The notes beneath the pieces were generated by a model. That model saw nothing but the letters and a program-made list of their open reading frames with translations, was not told the DNA's origin and made no database searches. A program made the translations under genes and the position numbers. Shown here piece after piece: positions 35,826 through 59,437 of a stretch of 64,000 nucleotides of DNA. Within the stretch, counting starts at the first letter, position 1, and each line of letters opens with the position of its first letter. Source of the DNA: Williamsia sp. CHRR-6 (GTDB lineage: Bacteria > Actinomycetota > Actinomycetes > Mycobacteriales > Mycobacteriaceae); contig NZ_JAHCSG010000002.1 in NCBI RefSeq assembly GCF_018474015.1, forward strand, positions 248,001 to 312,000, given 5' to 3'.

Positions 35826-37070
35826 ATGACCGCCATGACATCCACACTCAATTCCACACTCACCGTCGACCGGTCCGACTGGGCCACCACCACACCCACC
35901 GACGCCGCCGGCTGGATCGCACGCGCCCACGAGGTGGCCGCGATCCTCGCCGCCGATGCGGTGGAACGCGATCGGGCCGGCGCCGCACCGCACGCCGAGG
36001 TCGACCTGCTCAAACAATCCGGCCTGGTCACCCTGCTCGGGCCGGTGGAGCACGGCGGCGGCGGACAGAACTGGGTCACCGCCTACCAGGTGATCCGCGC
36101 GGTCGCGACCGGCGACGGCTCCATCGGCCAGCTGCTGGGTTATCACCTGCTGTGGTTCTGGGCGGCGCGCCTGGTGGGTACCCGCGAGCAGATCGAGGCG
36201 GTGGAAACCGCGGCCACACAGAACAAGTGGTTCTTCGGCGGGGCGGTCAACCCGCGTGATGCCGACGTGGTCATCACCGACAACGGCGACACCATCAGCT
36301 ACAACGGGCGCAAGTCGTTCTCCACCGGATCGGGGATCTCCGACGTCACCGTGCTCGAAGGGGTGTTGGAGGGCACCGACAAGCACATCTTCGCCATCGT
36401 CCCGAGCAACAGCGACGGACTCGTCTTCCACGACGACTGGGACAACCTCGGCCAGCGCCTCACCCAAAGCGGCAGCGTCACCATCGACAACGTCACCACC
36501 GACTGGGCGTCGGCCGCGGGATACGTCGACAAGGTCTTCACCCCGCGCGTCTACAACACCCTCAACGTCCCGATCATCCAGTTGGTGTTCGTCAACTTCT
36601 ACCTCGGCATCGCCCGCGGCGCGCTGGAGACCGCGGTGGACTACACCCGATCCACCACGCGGCCCTGGCTGCACGGCGGCCACGAGCGCGCGACCGACGA
36701 GCCGTACGTGATCGACACCTACGGCGACCTGCTGAGCAAGTTGTGGGCGGTCGAGGCGCTCGCCGACGCCGTGGCGGCCGAGCAGCAGATCATCCACGAC
36801 AACGCCTGGGACGTGACCGCCGAGGAACGCGGCGTGCACGAGGTGCGGGTGGCGGCGGTCAAAGCCCAGGCGACCGACGTGGCGCTGGACATCACCACCC
36901 GGATCTTCGAGGTGACTGGCGCGCGCGCCACCGCCTCGTCGGTGGGGCTGGATCTGTTCTTCCGCAACGTCCGCACTCACTCGCTGCACGACCCGGTGGC
37001 CTACAAGCGGCGCGAGGTGGGCCGCCACCTTCTCGTCGGTGAGCTGCCCGAACCCACCTGGTACAGCTGA
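35826..37070 (+). CDS. DszC/SfnC-like flavin-dependent monooxygenase (acyl-CoA dehydrogenase fold)
   Basis: About 414 residues. The acyl-CoA dehydrogenase fold is evident throughout. The details fit group D monooxygenases such as dibenzothiophene monooxygenase DszC: ERDRAGGxA-like start (VERDRAGAAPHAEVDLL), GYHLLWFW, FVNFYLGIARGALETA, EVTGARATAS and the C-terminal FFRNVRTHSLHDPVAYKRREVG. It probably uses reduced FMN from a separate reductase to oxygenate a sulfur or aromatic compound; no reductase is adjacent. The substrate is unknown. ATG 35826 is preferred; ATG 35835 is possible. A terminator hairpin follows directly, so it ends the fadD-aacS transcript. Confidence 0.82.
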   Translation: MTAMTSTLNSTLTVDRSDWATTTPTDAAGWIARAHEVAAILAADAVERDRAGAAPHAEVDLLKQSGLVTLLGPVEHGGGGQNWVTAYQVIRAVATGDGSIGQLLGYHLLWFWAARLVGTREQIEAVETAATQNKWFFGGAVNPRDADVVITDNGDTISYNGRKSFSTGSGISDVTVLEGVLEGTDKHIFAIVPSNSDGLVFHDDWDNLGQRLTQSGSVTIDNVTTDWASAAGYVDKVFTPRVYNTLNVPIIQLVFVNFYLGIARGALETAVDYTRSTTRPWLHGGHERATDEPYVIDTYGDLLSKLWAVEALADAVAAEQQIIHDNAWDVTAEERGVHEVRVAAVKAQATDVALDITTRIFEVTGARATASSVGLDLFFRNVRTHSLHDPVAYKRREVGRHLLVGELPEPTWYS

Positions 37071-37079
37071 TCGGCCCGT

Positions 37080-37113
37080 GGCAACCCCCCCACGCCGGGC
37101 GTGGGGGGTTGCC
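37080..37113 (+). terminator. Hairpin terminator after the monooxygenase gene
   Basis: A long GC-rich stem of about 15 pairs (GGCAACCCCCC-type arm against GGGGGGTTGCC) with one bulged C and a 3-base loop, starting 9 bases after the stop codon. Confidence 0.85.
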
Positions 37114-37213
37114 AGAGGTCGCAGGTAGGTTAGCGTGGACAACTGAGATTGCCGGTCGGACGTCAGGGACGTGAGATCGGCGACTGCCAGCGCTTACACC
37201 GTGAGGAGACACG

Positions 37214-38446
37214 ATGACGTATCAGTCCGGCGGACCTTCCTACTCGCCCGGTGGCGAGGGCGGGTCGGAGCAGGCGCAACAGGGCTATGGCTCCTACCCG
37301 CAGCAGGGTCAGGCCGGCTACGGCCAGTACGGATCGGGCCAGCACGGCTACGCGCAGCCAGGCCAGGGTCAGCAGGCCGCCCCGCAGCAGGGGTACGGCC
37401 AGCAGGGGTACGGCGAGCAGGGCTACGGTCAGCAGCAGGCCGCTCAGGGCTATGGTCAGCAGGGCTACGGCCAGCAGGCCGCCCCCCAGCAGGGGTACGG
37501 CCAGCAGTACGGCGGCTACCCGCAGCAGGGGTATGGCCAGCAGGGCTACGGGCAGCCCGCACCCGCGCCCAAGCCGCCTCGCCAGGGCCTACCTGCCGAG
37601 ATCACCACCTATCTCACCTACGGCGTCGGCGCACTCGGCCTGATCAACCTGTTCCTCGGTTTCGTCACCGGGTGGAAGTACGACGGCGCTGCGGAATACG
37701 GTGGCGCCGACGGCCAATCGGTCTTCAACACGAGCGGCAGCTCGGCGGTGGTGGTCCTGGCTGCGGCCGGTCTCATCGCGCTCGCGACATTGCTGCCCAA
37801 GTTCACCTCGTCCACCTACAGCCCGATCGTCGCCGGTCTCTCGGTCACGGGTCTGCTGGTGTCGGCCTTCCTGCTGGTGACGGTGCCCGGTGCGGCCAGC
37901 GCGGGGATCGGCCTCATCCTTGTGCTGGTATTCGCCCTCATCCAGACTGCGGTCGCGATCACCTGGCTGCTGGTCGACGGCGGTGTCCTCAAGACTGCGC
38001 CGGCCGACGGCGCGACTGCGACGCCGACCGCAGACTCCACTTCTGCGGCCGCTACCGCGACCGCCTACCCGAGCACCACCGATGCTGCCGCTGCGCAGAA
38101 CCAGTCAGCGGCCTACGGCTACGGACAGGCCGGCCAGCAGGCTGATGCCGCCGGTTCGGCCGCCGCCTACGGGCAGGGGTACGGCTCGTCGGCGTCCTAC
38201 GGATCGGCGGAGAGCTACCAGCAGCACGCCGGCTACCAGCAGTCCGGATATCAGACACCGGCCACCCCGACCCCGGCCGCCGCTCCCACACCGTCCACCC
38301 CGACCCCGACCCCGGCCGCACCCAGCGCGTCGGCGGAGTCGGCCGGTGCCGCAGGGCTGCCCACCGCAGGCGAGCAGTCCTCAGCCCCCTCGGCGTACGA
38401 CGCCACCACGGCGTTCCCCAGCCAGGAGAAGAAGTCCGGACAGTAG
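37214..38446 (+). CDS. DUF5336 membrane protein with Gln/Gly/Tyr-rich N-terminus (Rv0954-like)
   Basis: 410 residues. Residues 22-113 are low-complexity repeats of QQGYG type; four membrane spans follow (about 130-260); then an Ala/Pro/Thr-rich tail of about 140 residues. This layout and the place before DUF6350-purN-purH match mycobacterial Rv0954, the 34-kDa antigen family, which associates with the growing pole or septum. The flanks are probably disordered and cytoplasmic and could drive multivalent contacts. The ATG follows GAGGAGA. Function is not established by sequence. Confidence 0.85.
   Translation: MTYQSGGPSYSPGGEGGSEQAQQGYGSYPQQGQAGYGQYGSGQHGYAQPGQGQQAAPQQGYGQQGYGEQGYGQQQAAQGYGQQGYGQQAAPQQGYGQQYGGYPQQGYGQQGYGQPAPAPKPPRQGLPAEITTYLTYGVGALGLINLFLGFVTGWKYDGAAEYGGADGQSVFNTSGSSAVVVLAAAGLIALATLLPKFTSSTYSPIVAGLSVTGLLVSAFLLVTVPGAASAGIGLILVLVFALIQTAVAITWLLVDGGVLKTAPADGATATPTADSTSAAATATAYPSTTDAAAAQNQSAAYGYGQAGQQADAAGSAAAYGQGYGSSASYGSAESYQQHAGYQQSGYQTPATPTPAAAPTPSTPTPTPAAPSASAESAGAAGLPTAGEQSSAPSAYDATTAFPSQEKKSGQ
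37277..37552 (+). repeat. Degenerate QQGYG-coding repeats
   Basis: The DNA encodes many copies of GYGQQ/QQGYG with 15- to 18-base periodicity (CAGCAGGGGTACGGC-like units). Imprecise tandem repeats like these can vary in length between strains. Confidence 0.8.
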
Positions 38447-38466
38447 CCGGATCGAGCATTCGACTG

Positions 38467-38494
38467 AGCCCCGTCACCGTCAGGTGGCGGGGTT
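38467..38494 (+). terminator. Hairpin terminator after the DUF5336 gene
   Basis: CCCCGTCACC-GTCA-GGTGGCGGGG forms a 10-pair stem with one G-U pair and a tetraloop, then a TTCGTCGTT stretch, 20 bases after the stop codon. Confidence 0.8.
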
Positions 38495-38614
38495 CGTCGT
38501 TGCTGCCGGTCACGACTCGCGGTCGGTCACAACTGGCCCGGTCGGTCACAACACGGCGGTGGTGCGGCGCGCCTGATTCCGGGCACGCGCCGCAGATGTC
38601 ACCCTCGATGGACA

Positions 38615-40108
38615 ATGGCTGTGTCGACCGATGAGTCCCTTTCCACCCGCCTGCGCGAGCTGCGACGCGTGCAGCGCTCCGCTGCCGCGCGCACCGTCAG
38701 CTCGACGCGCGAGCTGGTGGTGGTCGCCTTCGGGGTGCCGGTTGCGGTGTTCCTACTGGTCGCGGTGGTCGCGCTGCTCACCCTGGTCACCGCCGACGGC
38801 GACCTGACCGGGCTCACCGCGGCCATCGGTGCCATCTGGCTCGCGGTTCATCAGGTACCGCTGTCGGTGTCGGAGGTGACCATCGGGGTCCTTCCGCTGG
38901 CCCCGACCATCGCGGTGGTCGCCGCGGTGGCCCGGATGACCGCGAGCGCCGCGCGGGGGCGCACCCCCGACGAGTTGCGCGCCGTGGTGGGCGCGGCAGT
39001 GGGTGGCCCGCTGGTGTTGACCGTGTTGGCCTCGGCGTTGGTGATGGACGGGTCGTCGGCGGTCACCGTACGGGCACCCAACGTGGCCCTTGCGCTGGCG
39101 TGCACGGCAGCGGTGCACGGGCTGGGTGCGGTCATCGGGGTGGCGCGTGGCCGTGGCCGGGCGATCGCGCAGCGCCTCGGGCTTCCCGACTGGGCGCCGA
39201 CCGCGGTGCGCAGCGCCGGCTGCGGGCTGGCCGGACTGTTCGGCGTGGCCGCCGCCGTGGTCCTGGTGCGGCTGATGATCAACATCGACGGTGTCGGTGC
39301 GGTGATCGAGTCCGGTGGCGGGGTGGCCGGTGCTCTGGGGCTCACCCTGCTGTCGATCCTCTACCTCCCCAACGTCGTCATCGGCGCCGCGGGCCTGCTG
39401 GTCGGGGCGCAGGTCCACGTCGGCGCGGCCGGCGGGGACCTCTTCTCCGCGCACGGCGGCGCCGTGCCGCCGCTGCCGATCCTGGCCGTGTTGCCCGTCA
39501 GCGGTGGCCCGGGAGCGGCGCTGATGCTGCTCACCGGGGTGGTCGCCATCATCGTCGGTCGGTCGGCCCGGCACGTAGATCCCACCCGCGCCACCCGGAC
39601 CGTGGCCGTCACCGCCGCAGTGGCCGCGACCGTTGTGGTGGTGCTGTCGTGGTTGGCCGGTGGGTCACTCGGCGAGCTCGGTTCGGCGGGTGTCGCAGTG
39701 CCTGCCGCGGGCGTCTACACCTTCGCCTGGTTCGCAGTGGTGGGAATGCTGGTGGTGCTGGTGCACGGCTTGATGCCCGCCACCCGTCGGAGCCGCACCG
39801 GGAGCACCACCGAACGCGGTGAGCCCGACGGTGACGTCGCTGCCGCCACCCCCGAGCCGGTCGAGATCCCAGCCGCCGCCGAGAATCCCGCTGCCGACAT
39901 CCCGACCGATGACATCCCTGCCGACGACATCCCTGCCGACGACATCCCTGCCGACGACATCCCGACCGACGGCGACGCCGAGGACGAACCGCCGGTGGCT
40001 GCAGGCGCTGTGCCCACCGAGCCCGCGCCGGGTCCGCGTCTGGAGGACCGTGCGCCGCCATCGACCGTGCGGGCACCAGCATCTGAGGTGTTCGGCCGCG
40101 CCTACTGA
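38615..40108 (+). CDS. DUF6350 polytopic membrane protein (Rv0955-like)
   Basis: 497 residues. About nine to ten membrane spans cover residues 30-395 (for example VVVAFGVPVAVFLLVAVVALLTLV). An acidic, Pro/Ala-rich cytoplasmic tail contains five DDIPx repeats. It takes the place of Rv0955 between the DUF5336 gene and purN, a linkage conserved across Mycobacteriales. Known as an uncharacterised family; transport or envelope roles are speculative. The ATG has no strong ribosome site. Confidence 0.82.
   Translation: MAVSTDESLSTRLRELRRVQRSAAARTVSSTRELVVVAFGVPVAVFLLVAVVALLTLVTADGDLTGLTAAIGAIWLAVHQVPLSVSEVTIGVLPLAPTIAVVAAVARMTASAARGRTPDELRAVVGAAVGGPLVLTVLASALVMDGSSAVTVRAPNVALALACTAAVHGLGAVIGVARGRGRAIAQRLGLPDWAPTAVRSAGCGLAGLFGVAAAVVLVRLMINIDGVGAVIESGGGVAGALGLTLLSILYLPNVVIGAAGLLVGAQVHVGAAGGDLFSAHGGAVPPLPILAVLPVSGGPGAALMLLTGVVAIIVGRSARHVDPTRATRTVAVTAAVAATVVVVLSWLAGGSLGELGSAGVAVPAAGVYTFAWFAVVGMLVVLVHGLMPATRRSRTGSTTERGEPDGDVAAATPEPVEIPAAAENPAADIPTDDIPADDIPADDIPADDIPTDGDAEDEPPVAAGAVPTEPAPGPRLEDRAPPSTVRAPASEVFGRAY
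39896..39970 (+). repeat. Five 15-bp tandem units coding DIP(A/T)D
   Basis: Units of GACATCCCTGCCGAC type; the three central copies are identical and the outer two differ at two or three bases. They lie in frame in the acidic tail of the DUF6350 protein. Confidence 0.9.
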
Positions 40109-40197
40109 TCTCCGGCGCGCCGGGGCACCGATCGCACCGATCGCCATGCCCACTAGGGTTGAGACCGTACTCATCCCCACCCGCGAGGAGCCGGTTG

Positions 40198-40813
40198 TTG
40201 AACGCGTCGCCCGAGGCCAGCGCCACCCTGGTCGTGTTGGCGTCCGGGTCGGGCACACTGCTCGCCGCGCTGCTCGCCGCCACCGCCGCACCGGAGTTCG
40301 GGGCGCGGGTCGTGGCAGTCGTGGTCGACCGTGAGTGCCCGGCGAGGGGTGTCGCCGAGCGCGCCGGCGTAGCGACCCACGTGATCCCGCTGTCAGATTT
40401 CGCCGACCGGCCCGCCTTCGATCGGGCCCTGACCGATGTGGTGGGGTCGTGTGCGCCGAGCCTGATCGTGACGGCGGGTTACATGAAGATCCTCGGACCG
40501 GCGTTCCTCGCCCGCTTCGGCGGCTCGATCATCAACTCCCATCCGGCGCTGCTGCCGTCGTTCCCGGGGGCGAGCGCGGTGGCCGATGCCCTCGCGCACG
40601 GGGTGAAGGTGACCGGGGCGACGGTCCACCTCGTCGACGACGGCGTGGACACCGGCCCCATCCTCGCGCAGGCGCCCGTGGTGGTCTCCGATGACGACGA
40701 CGAGGTCACCCTGCATGAGCGCATCAAGTCCGTCGAGCGTGTGCTGCTGGTTCAGGTGGTATCCGCATGTGTCACCAAAGGTGTTGTCTGCCAAGGACGA
40801 AAGGCCCGTTTCC

Positions 40814-40821
<8 letters not shown>
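40198..40821 (+). CDS. purN: Phosphoribosylglycinamide formyltransferase PurN
   Basis: 207 residues from TTG 40198, chosen because GAGGAG lies 8 bases before it; TTG 40195 is adjacent. It formylates GAR with 10-formyl-THF in purine synthesis. [10 protein letters not shown] (phosphate loop), [13 protein letters not shown] with catalytic Asn and His, [16 protein letters not shown] with catalytic Asp are intact. The loop has T where most PurN have N (SGSGTL rather than SGSGSN/TN). The stop overlaps purH by 8 bases. Confidence 0.93.
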
Positions 40822-42373
<1,552 letters not shown>

Positions 42374-42868
42374 GCGGACGTACAGTTCACGAAGTTCAAG
42401 CATCGATGTGATGTAATGATGTGCACGCTCGCAGCCGGGGGGCTGACGAGCTCGGGGGACGACTCGTTTCGGGGGAAACATGTCACGAGGGACGCTGTTG
42501 TCGGCGGGGCCACGTAACGCGGCCGCGCATCTTTGCGATACCAATGTGCAGATGCGCCAACGGCGAGAACGGTCGGGATCCGGCGGTCCGGTATGTCGGA
42601 TTTCGACGTTGTTCGCGCCGTCGATCGTGGATCATGAACCCACGCGTCCGGCCGCCGGTTCGACGGTTGGTTTGGGCAACGAAAGTTGTTGGGGCAGTGG
42701 GGGGAACACCGCATCCAGAGGCCGTTTCGGATCGGCGGGTCGGCCATGATCGATGTCCGAAATCCAAATGACCGAGTTTTCTTTGCTACAGCCAATCCAG
42801 AGCGGAGTCGGCGTCGAATGACGGTCGGTTGACCCAGGCGCCAGGAGACGAGAGGGGGGTGAACAAGC
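42374..42868. other. 495-base non-coding region upstream of the NRPS operon
   Basis: The longest gap in the window and lower in GC than its surroundings. It marks the junction between conserved purH and the NRPS operon and should contain the operon promoter and any operator. A near-direct repeat CTCGGGGGA/CGTTTCGGGGGAAA lies at about 42450-42478. An open frame at 42480-42749 has no ribosome site and no protein-like composition and is not called. No IdeR-type iron box was seen. Confidence 0.55.
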
Positions 42869-56601
<13,733 letters not shown>

Positions 56602-56605
<4 letters not shown>

Positions 56606-56832
56606 AGAACCCCTTCGACGAAGAGTCTGCGCAGTTCCTGGTTCTGGTGAACCACGAAGGCCAGCACTCGTTGTGGCCCGTGTTCGCCGCGGTTCCCCCC
56701 GGCTGGGACTCGCACCACGGTCCGGCGTCCCGTGTGGAATGCTTGGACTTCGTGGAAGCCAACTGGCAGGACATGCGGCCCAAGAGCCTGATCGAATCGA
56801 TGGATTCGTACAGCACCGCTGCGGCCGGATGA
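56602..56832 (+). CDS. MbtH-like protein
   Basis: 76 residues. Small chaperone-like partner that binds A domains and is needed for their activity or solubility. [30 protein letters not shown] and the C-terminal [10 protein letters not shown] are the family signature, including the conserved Trp residues. The ATG overlaps the NRPS stop (ATGA) and its own stop overlaps the ABC ATPase start, so it is part of one tightly coupled operon. Confidence 0.97.
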
Positions 56833-58652
56833 CATCGTCCGATTCTCAGCCCGGCGGAGGCGCGCCATGGGAGACCTGGCGCGCCGCTGTGCCGACCCCG
56901 GCCGCCGGCGCTGAGATCGGAGACACCACCCCCGACCCGTCGAGTGGGCGGAAAACCCCGTCGAGTGGGCGGAAAACCCCGCCGACTGGGCCGAAAACCC
57001 CGTCGACTGGGCCGAAATCTGTACCGAACGAACCGGATTCGGCTCCGACGCCACCGCAGCCCGCGCCGAGCTCGCAGCCGTCGCCGGCGTCCGGCCCGCA
57101 GGGCACCGAGCCTGCACGCGACGTCGAGCCGCCGCACGACGTCCAGCCACCCCAGGATGTTCAGACACCACGCGCAGCACAGGCTCCGGTAGCCGAGCCG
57201 ATCGCACCCATCCGACCCACCGACCCTGCCCCGGTGCCGCCGCCGACCCCGCCCGCAGCCGCGCCGTCGCAGCCACGACAGTGGGTGACCGCGGGCCAGG
57301 CCGCAGCCCCCGCAGCCGCAGCCCCCGCTCCCAGCGCCCCGGGTCCCGGCGCCCCCGCTCCCAGCGCCCCGGGTCCCGGCGCCCCGGGTCCCGCCGCCGC
57401 GGGTCGCGGAGTCCCGATCGACACCGCCCCTGCTTCTGCCCCTGCCGGCCCCGGCCCTGCTGACACAGGTCGTGCCGGCACAGTCCCGATGTCGTCTGGC
57501 ACCGATGTCCCGCCCGTGTTCGTGGGCCGTCATCCGGTCGGTCCGGCGATGTCGGTCGCCGACGGCGGTGTCGCGGTCTCGGTGCGCGGGTTGGTCAAGA
57601 CCTACGGCGGCGGGTGGTTCCGATCCAAGGACACCGTGCACGCGCTGTCCGGGGTGGACCTGGAGGTGAAGGCGGGCACCGTCCACGCTCTCCTCGGCCC
57701 CAACGGTGCCGGCAAGACGACAACGGTGCGCATCATCTCCACCCTGTTGCGCCCCGACGCGGGCACGGTGTCGGTGCTGGGACACGATGCCCTGCACGAC
57801 CCGGTCGGCATCCGACGCGCCATCGGCGTGTCGGGGCAGTACGCCGCCGTCGACGCCAACCTCACCGCCTTGGAGAACCTGCGGATGGTCGGTCAGCTCT
57901 ACGGGCTCAACTGGTTTGCCGCCACCGAGCGCGCCAAAGAACTGCTCGCCGATTTCCGCCTCACCGACGTCGCCGACCGACCTACCCGAACCTTCTCCGG
58001 CGGTATGCGCCGGCGCATCGACCTCGCCGGCGCGCTGGTGGCGCGACCCGGACTGGTCATCCTCGACGAGCCGACCACCGGCCTCGACCCGCGCGGGCGG
58101 CGCGACATGTGGGCGCTGATCGAGGATCTGGTGGCCGACGGCACCACGGTCTTGTTGACCACGCAGTACCTCGAGGAGGCCGACACCCTCGCCGACGAGA
58201 TCACCGTCATCGACAAGGGCACCGTCGTGGCCCAGGGCACCGCCCAGCAGCTCAAGACCCGCATCTCGCCCACCCGGCTCACGGTGGCGATCGCCGGTGA
58301 TGTCGACTCCCATGCGGTGGCGGCCGCGCTGCGCCCGGTGGGCAACGGCAGCGACGTGGTCTCCGAGCGGTCGGGGGAGTGGACCATCGGGGTGGACGAC
58401 GGATCCCGCAGTGCCGCAACCGCAGTCACCGCGCTGGTGCACGCAGGGTTCACCGTCACCGATGTACGGGTGACCACCCCGACCCTCGACGACGTGTTCC
58501 TCGCGCTCACCGAGACCGCGCACGGATCCGTCGATCACGCGCAGGTCGACGAACCACTCGGGCCGCTGCCCGGTGATCCCACCTACGACCAGTGGGTGCG
58601 CGACCAGGCTCGCGCAGCCGCCCCGGCAGGCGATGGAGAGGCCGTCCGATGA
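56829..58652 (+). CDS. DrrA-like ABC transporter ATPase with long Pro/Ala-rich N-terminus
   Basis: 607 residues. The C-terminal ABC domain starts near 249. Walker A GPNGAGKT (290-297), FSGGMRRRI signature (389 on), VILDEPTTGLDP Walker B (D413 E414) and the switch region are intact. A DrrA-type C-terminal extension (TLDDVFLALT) follows. Such ATPases power export of drugs or peptides with a DrrB permease, which is the next gene (4-base overlap). Residues 1-248 are unlike the family: low-complexity, Pro/Ala/Gly-rich with SSGRKTP and APSAPGPG repeats, probably disordered. Later in-frame starts exist, but the ATG overlapping the MbtH stop supports translation of the extension. Confidence 0.92.
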   Translation: MTSSDSQPGGGAPWETWRAAVPTPAAGAEIGDTTPDPSSGRKTPSSGRKTPPTGPKTPSTGPKSVPNEPDSAPTPPQPAPSSQPSPASGPQGTEPARDVEPPHDVQPPQDVQTPRAAQAPVAEPIAPIRPTDPAPVPPPTPPAAAPSQPRQWVTAGQAAAPAAAAPAPSAPGPGAPAPSAPGPGAPGPAAAGRGVPIDTAPASAPAGPGPADTGRAGTVPMSSGTDVPPVFVGRHPVGPAMSVADGGVAVSVRGLVKTYGGGWFRSKDTVHALSGVDLEVKAGTVHALLGPNGAGKTTTVRIISTLLRPDAGTVSVLGHDALHDPVGIRRAIGVSGQYAAVDANLTALENLRMVGQLYGLNWFAATERAKELLADFRLTDVADRPTRTFSGGMRRRIDLAGALVARPGLVILDEPTTGLDPRGRRDMWALIEDLVADGTTVLLTTQYLEEADTLADEITVIDKGTVVAQGTAQQLKTRISPTRLTVAIAGDVDSHAVAAALRPVGNGSDVVSERSGEWTIGVDDGSRSAATAVTALVHAGFTVTDVRVTTPTLDDVFLALTETAHGSVDHAQVDEPLGPLPGDPTYDQWVRDQARAAAPAGDGEAVR

Positions 58653-59437
58653 CCGTGCTCAACGACAGCATCGTGATGGTGGGGCGCAACCTGACCACCA
58701 TCAAACGGGTGCCCACCCTGCTGGCCACCGCGACACTGCAGCCGCTGATGTTCGTGTTCCTCTTCGCCTACGTCTTTGGCGCCACCTTCGGTGGTGGGGC
58801 CTACCGCGAATACCTGATGGCCGGCATCTTCACCCAGACCGTGGCGTTCAACGCGGCCTTCACCACCGTCGGTCTGGCCAGCGATCTGCAGGAGGGCATC
58901 GTCGACCGGCTGCGGTCGCTGCCCATGTCGCGGATGGCGGTCATCCTGGGCCGCACCGCATCTGACCTCGTGCTCAGTGTGATCAGCGTGTTCGTGATGT
59001 CCATCTGTGGACTCATCGTCGGCTGGCGGATCCGCGGTTCGTTTCTCGACGCGCTACTCGCCTATGCGATCATCCTGCTGTTCGGGTTCGCGATGAGCTG
59101 GACCGGCGCGTGGGTGGGACTGCTGTCGAAGAACGTCGAGGTGGCCCAGAGCTTCGGGTTCGCCTGGCTGTTCCCGGTCACGTTCCTCTCCAGCGCATTC
59201 GTCTCCGCGCAGAGCCTGCCCGGACCACTCAAGCCGATCGCCGAGTGGAACCCGGTGACCGCAGTGGCCACCTCGTGTCGAGAGCTGTTCGGCAACAAGG
59301 CACCTGCGCTGTTCCCCACACCCACCGGCTGGGTGGCCGAACACGCCACCCTGTACTCGATCGTGTCGTCGTTGGTGATCTTGGCGATCTTCGTGCCGCT
59401 CGCCACGCTGCAGTACCGAAAGGTCGCCAGTCGCTGA
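58649..59437 (+). CDS. ABC-2 type permease (DrrB-like)
   Basis: 262 residues with six membrane spans. The Q-loop/ABC-2 signature region (GIVDRLRSLPMSRMAVILGR) and the C-terminal PLKPIAEWNPVTAV and CRELFG blocks are those of daunorubicin-resistance-type permeases. It should pair with the preceding ATPase to export the NRPS product. The ATG overlaps the ATPase stop, and its stop overlaps the next gene's start by one base. Confidence 0.93.
   Translation: MTVLNDSIVMVGRNLTTIKRVPTLLATATLQPLMFVFLFAYVFGATFGGGAYREYLMAGIFTQTVAFNAAFTTVGLASDLQEGIVDRLRSLPMSRMAVILGRTASDLVLSVISVFVMSICGLIVGWRIRGSFLDALLAYAIILLFGFAMSWTGAWVGLLSKNVEVAQSFGFAWLFPVTFLSSAFVSAQSLPGPLKPIAEWNPVTAVATSCRELFGNKAPALFPTPTGWVAEHATLYSIVSSLVILAIFVPLATLQYRKVASR

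Noticed and set aside
42480-42749. Small open frame of 89 residues before the NRPS
   Set aside because: Ser/Gly/Arg-rich composition, no ribosome site and no recognised motif; more likely regulatory DNA.
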